Of a DNA stretch of 16,914 nucleotides, positions 15,179-16,914 are shown piece after piece. The notes beneath the pieces are model-generated. The model saw only the letters and a program-made list of their open reading frames with translations, was not told the DNA's origin and ran no database searches. Positions within the stretch are counted from its first letter, which is position 1, and every line of letters begins with the position of its first letter. The translations under genes and the position numbers were made by a program. This DNA is from CAZVEV01 sp964625865 (GTDB lineage Bacteria; Planctomycetota; Phycisphaerae; SM23-33), in assembly GCA_964625865.1 (NCBI GenBank), contig CAZVEV010000113.1, positions 1 through 16,914 of the forward strand, in the 5' to 3' direction.

Positions 15179-15478
15179 GACTCACCCCTCTCTATCGCAA
15201 CCCCCGTGCCAACGCCGTATTGAGATGTGCATGGACATGTAAGATCATTCCTTGGAGTTGGTTGTGGTTCTTTCGGTCCCGGGCGTCGGCGAGAGTGATC
15301 CCCGTGGATTCGGGACGATCCGACACGCGAGGAAGAACACTATCCGGTACAAGTGCCGGCCCCTGCGAGCACTCGGGAGGATGGGACATACCGTCCCGCA
15401 TGTCCCGCCGGACCGGCCCGCTGAGTGGCCGGAATGCGTGGGAAGGACACGCCTGCGCGTGAATCCCGGCAGGGGGGG
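15179..15478. other. Gap between sigma54 activator and pseudo-receiver
   Basis: 300 bp with no supported gene. Near the activator stop are a 6-bp stem (CCGGCC 15413-15418, GGCCGG 15427-15432, 8-nt loop) and a 7-bp stem (GGGACAT 15383-15389, ATGTCCC 15400-15406, 10-nt loop). Either may help stop the activator transcript. A sigma54-type promoter lies at the other end (15196-15212). Confidence 0.45.
15196..15212 (-). promoter_or_regulatory. Sigma54 (-24/-12) promoter of the pseudo-receiver gene
   Basis: The minus strand reads TTGGCACGGGGGTTGCG. Against the sigma54 consensus YTGGCACGRNNNTTGCW only the last base differs, and the GG and GC pairs are at the required spacing. Transcription should start about 12 nt past the GC, near 15185, and head into the pseudo-receiver gene. 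A sigma54-dependent activator is encoded 280 bp away on the same strand. Confidence 0.7.
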
Positions 15479-16429
15479 CTACGAGATGCCGTATTGGCGC
15501 ATCATGCGCCAGAGATGTTTGCGGTTGACGCCGAGCAGTTCGGCGGCCCGCACGCGAACGCCGCTGGTGCGCTCGAGGGCCTTGACGATCTGCCGGCGCG
15601 TGGTTTCCTGGAGGGTCGGGAAGACCGGGCTGACGGCTTTTCCCTCGCCGCCGAGGGTCGCGGGCAGGTCGGCCAGGTCGATCTCCCGGCCTTGGCCCAG
15701 CACGTAGGCGTGCTGCAGGACGTTGCCCAGCTCGCGGACGTTGCCCGGCCAGGTGTGCCGCACCAGCACGGCCATCGCTTCGGCGGAGATCGGCTTGACG
15801 GGCAGGTCCAGCGTACGGGCGATCTTCCGCCCCAGCCGCTCGGCCAGCACGGGCACGTCATCCAGCCGCTCACGCAGCGGCGGAATCCGCAGACAGACAA
15901 CGTTCAGCCGGTAATACAGGTCCTCGCGGAACGTACCCTCCCTGACGGCTGCCGCAAGGTCCCTGTGGGTGGCGGCCAGCACGCGAACGTCAATCGTCAC
16001 GGGGCGGGTCGAGCCGACCGGCACGACCGACCGTTCCTCGAGGACGCGAAGCAGCTTGCTCTGCAGGGCCGGTCCCATGTCGCCGATCTCGTCCAGGAGA
16101 ATCGTCCCGCCGTCCGCGGCCCGGAGGAAGCCGGGCGTCGCGCTGGTAGCGCCGGTAAACGCGCCGGCCTGGTGGCCGAACAGGAGGCTCTCGAGCAGCG
16201 TCTCGTGGATGGCGGCGCAGTTGACGCCCACGAAAGGCCCGTCGCTTCGCTTCCCACAGCCGTGGATGACTCGGGCAGCCAACTCCTTGCCCGTCCCCGA
16301 CTCGCCATGCAGAACGACGTTCACGTCGTGCCGCGAAAGCAGTTCGAATTGCCTGCGGAGTTCCCGGATCCCCGGCGAATTGCCCGTGAAATCGGCTACG
16401 GTGGTTCTTGGTATGGTAGGCTCAGCCAT
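15479..16429 (-). CDS. Sigma54-dependent transcriptional activator without sensory domain
   Basis: A 316-residue bacterial enhancer-binding protein that hydrolyses ATP to open sigma54-RNA polymerase promoters. The AAA+ domain starts almost at once (about residue 16). It has Walker A GESGTGKE (42-49), the sigma54-contact loop GAFTGA (89-94), Walker B GTILLDEIGD (108-117), FREDLYYRLNV (167-177) and WPGNVREL (227-234). A Fis-type helix-turn-helix ends the protein (RAAELLGVNRKHLWRMM, 294-310). There is no N-terminal receiver, GAF or PAS domain, a PspF-like layout, so activity must be controlled in trans or be constitutive. ATG 16429 was preferred because AGAGGG lies about 7 nt upstream; the open frame extends 22 codons further to a TTG without support. 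The adjacent pseudo-receiver gene with a sigma54 promoter is a likely partner or target. Confidence 0.92.
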   Translation of the reverse strand: MAEPTIPRTTVADFTGNSPGIRELRRQFELLSRHDVNVVLHGESGTGKELAARVIHGCGKRSDGPFVGVNCAAIHETLLESLLFGHQAGAFTGATSATPGFLRAADGGTILLDEIGDMGPALQSKLLRVLEERSVVPVGSTRPVTIDVRVLAATHRDLAAAVREGTFREDLYYRLNVVCLRIPPLRERLDDVPVLAERLGRKIARTLDLPVKPISAEAMAVLVRHTWPGNVRELGNVLQHAYVLGQGREIDLADLPATLGGEGKAVSPVFPTLQETTRRQIVKALERTSGVRVRAAELLGVNRKHLWRMMRQYGIS

Positions 16430-16914
16430 GGTCCACCCTCTTTCCGACCGCGCCCGGATCGGGCCTGTCGAATCGACACGTGATGGCACGGCCAACCCGG
16501 CGGCCGCGAAGATGCAAAGGATATGGAATCGCCCGTATAGAACGATAAGGGGACGTCTTATCCTCTAAATGGACAAAGGAGAAGACCCCCTCCGGCTTTC
16601 GTGTGGTGAGGTCGTCCGGCGGGCCGTGACGGCTTCGCAGGATGCTGTGGACCGGCCCCTGTCCCGTTAGCTCCCTCCCGGGCAATGGCGTCGTGTTGCA
16701 CACGGTTTCGGTCTCCGGAACGGCTCACGAACCGGAACAACCAGATGGCCGGACTATCCTGATTTGCATCGTTTCGGCGCCGGGCACTGAAGACGCCCGA
16801 CAGGCCGGCACTGATCGTTGCGCCTAAGTATAGGGCGGGCTCTGCCCCGATATCAAAAGAAGGGCTCATCCGGATAATGCGTAGGTGCATGGGCCTGAGG
16901 CCACCACCGGGCTT
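16430..16914. other. Region upstream of the sigma54 activator, no gene seen
   Basis: 485 bp without a convincing coding region: the short frames on both strands have no ribosome site, no domain and a composition typical of chance frames. An inverted repeat lies at 16544-16562. Promoters for the activator must be here or further right, but I found no clear hexamer pair. Confidence 0.45.
16544..16562. promoter_or_regulatory. Inverted repeat upstream of the sigma54 activator
   Basis: GATAAG (16544-16549) and CTTATC (16557-16562) are perfect inverted copies separated by 7 bp, about 115-133 bp upstream of the activator start. It is a candidate operator; the short arms make chance possible. Confidence 0.25.

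Noticed and set aside
15425..16483. 352-codon plus-strand frame opposite the sigma54 activator
   Set aside because: The minus strand carries every AAA+ and GAFTGA motif; the plus frame has none.
16558..16890. 110-codon minus-strand frame at the right end
   Set aside because: No ribosome site, no domain, no composition signal; competing frames of similar length exist on both strands.

Overview
The window looks like high-GC planctomycete DNA, probably from the Phycisphaerae side. This is inferred from the gene content: a TAT-exported type I sulfatase, two exported glycoside-hydrolase-like proteins, a YVTN propeller fused to a di-heme peroxidase-like domain, an exported caspase/FGE-like fusion and a PEP-CTERM protein. 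No rRNA or other marker gene is present, so the assignment is tentative. No tRNA, rRNA, CRISPR array or transposase was seen.

Layout. 1-295 is a non-coding leader. 296-3379 (+) encodes a large exported DUF5060/glycoside-hydrolase-like protein. It converges on 3611-5038 (-), a TAT-exported agarase-like (clan GH-A-like) protein. Between them lies a 168-bp palindromic element (3431-3598) whose core is built of 7-bp units. 5209-7143 (+) is a lipoprotein with a beta-propeller and two CxxCH haem sites. It ends 10 bp from the convergent end of a small exported lipocalin-like protein (7154-7828, -). That gene and the sulfatase (8040-9650, +) are divergent, with back-to-back sigma70-type promoters and a palindrome between them. 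10009-12606 (+) is an exported caspase-like / CsgG-like / FGE-like fusion. 12708-13313 (+) is a small cytosolic HExxH protein with its own promoter.

The right end is on the minus strand. A sigma54 enhancer-binding activator without a sensory domain (15479-16429) is followed by a degenerate receiver protein (14672-15178) with a near-consensus -24/-12 promoter, then by a PEP-CTERM surface protein (13484-14377). 16430-16914 shows no convincing gene.

How the genes may work together. The left two thirds reads as an extracytoplasmic saccharide-processing neighbourhood: carbohydrate-binding and hydrolase-like proteins, a sulfatase for sulfated glycans, and a periplasmic haem enzyme. Substrate and true co-regulation cannot be read from sequence. 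The right third looks like a small sigma54 regulatory module beside a surface protein. The most unusual items are the caspase/EF-hand/CsgG/FGE fusion, the sigma54-promoter and pseudo-receiver pair, and the heptamer palindrome.
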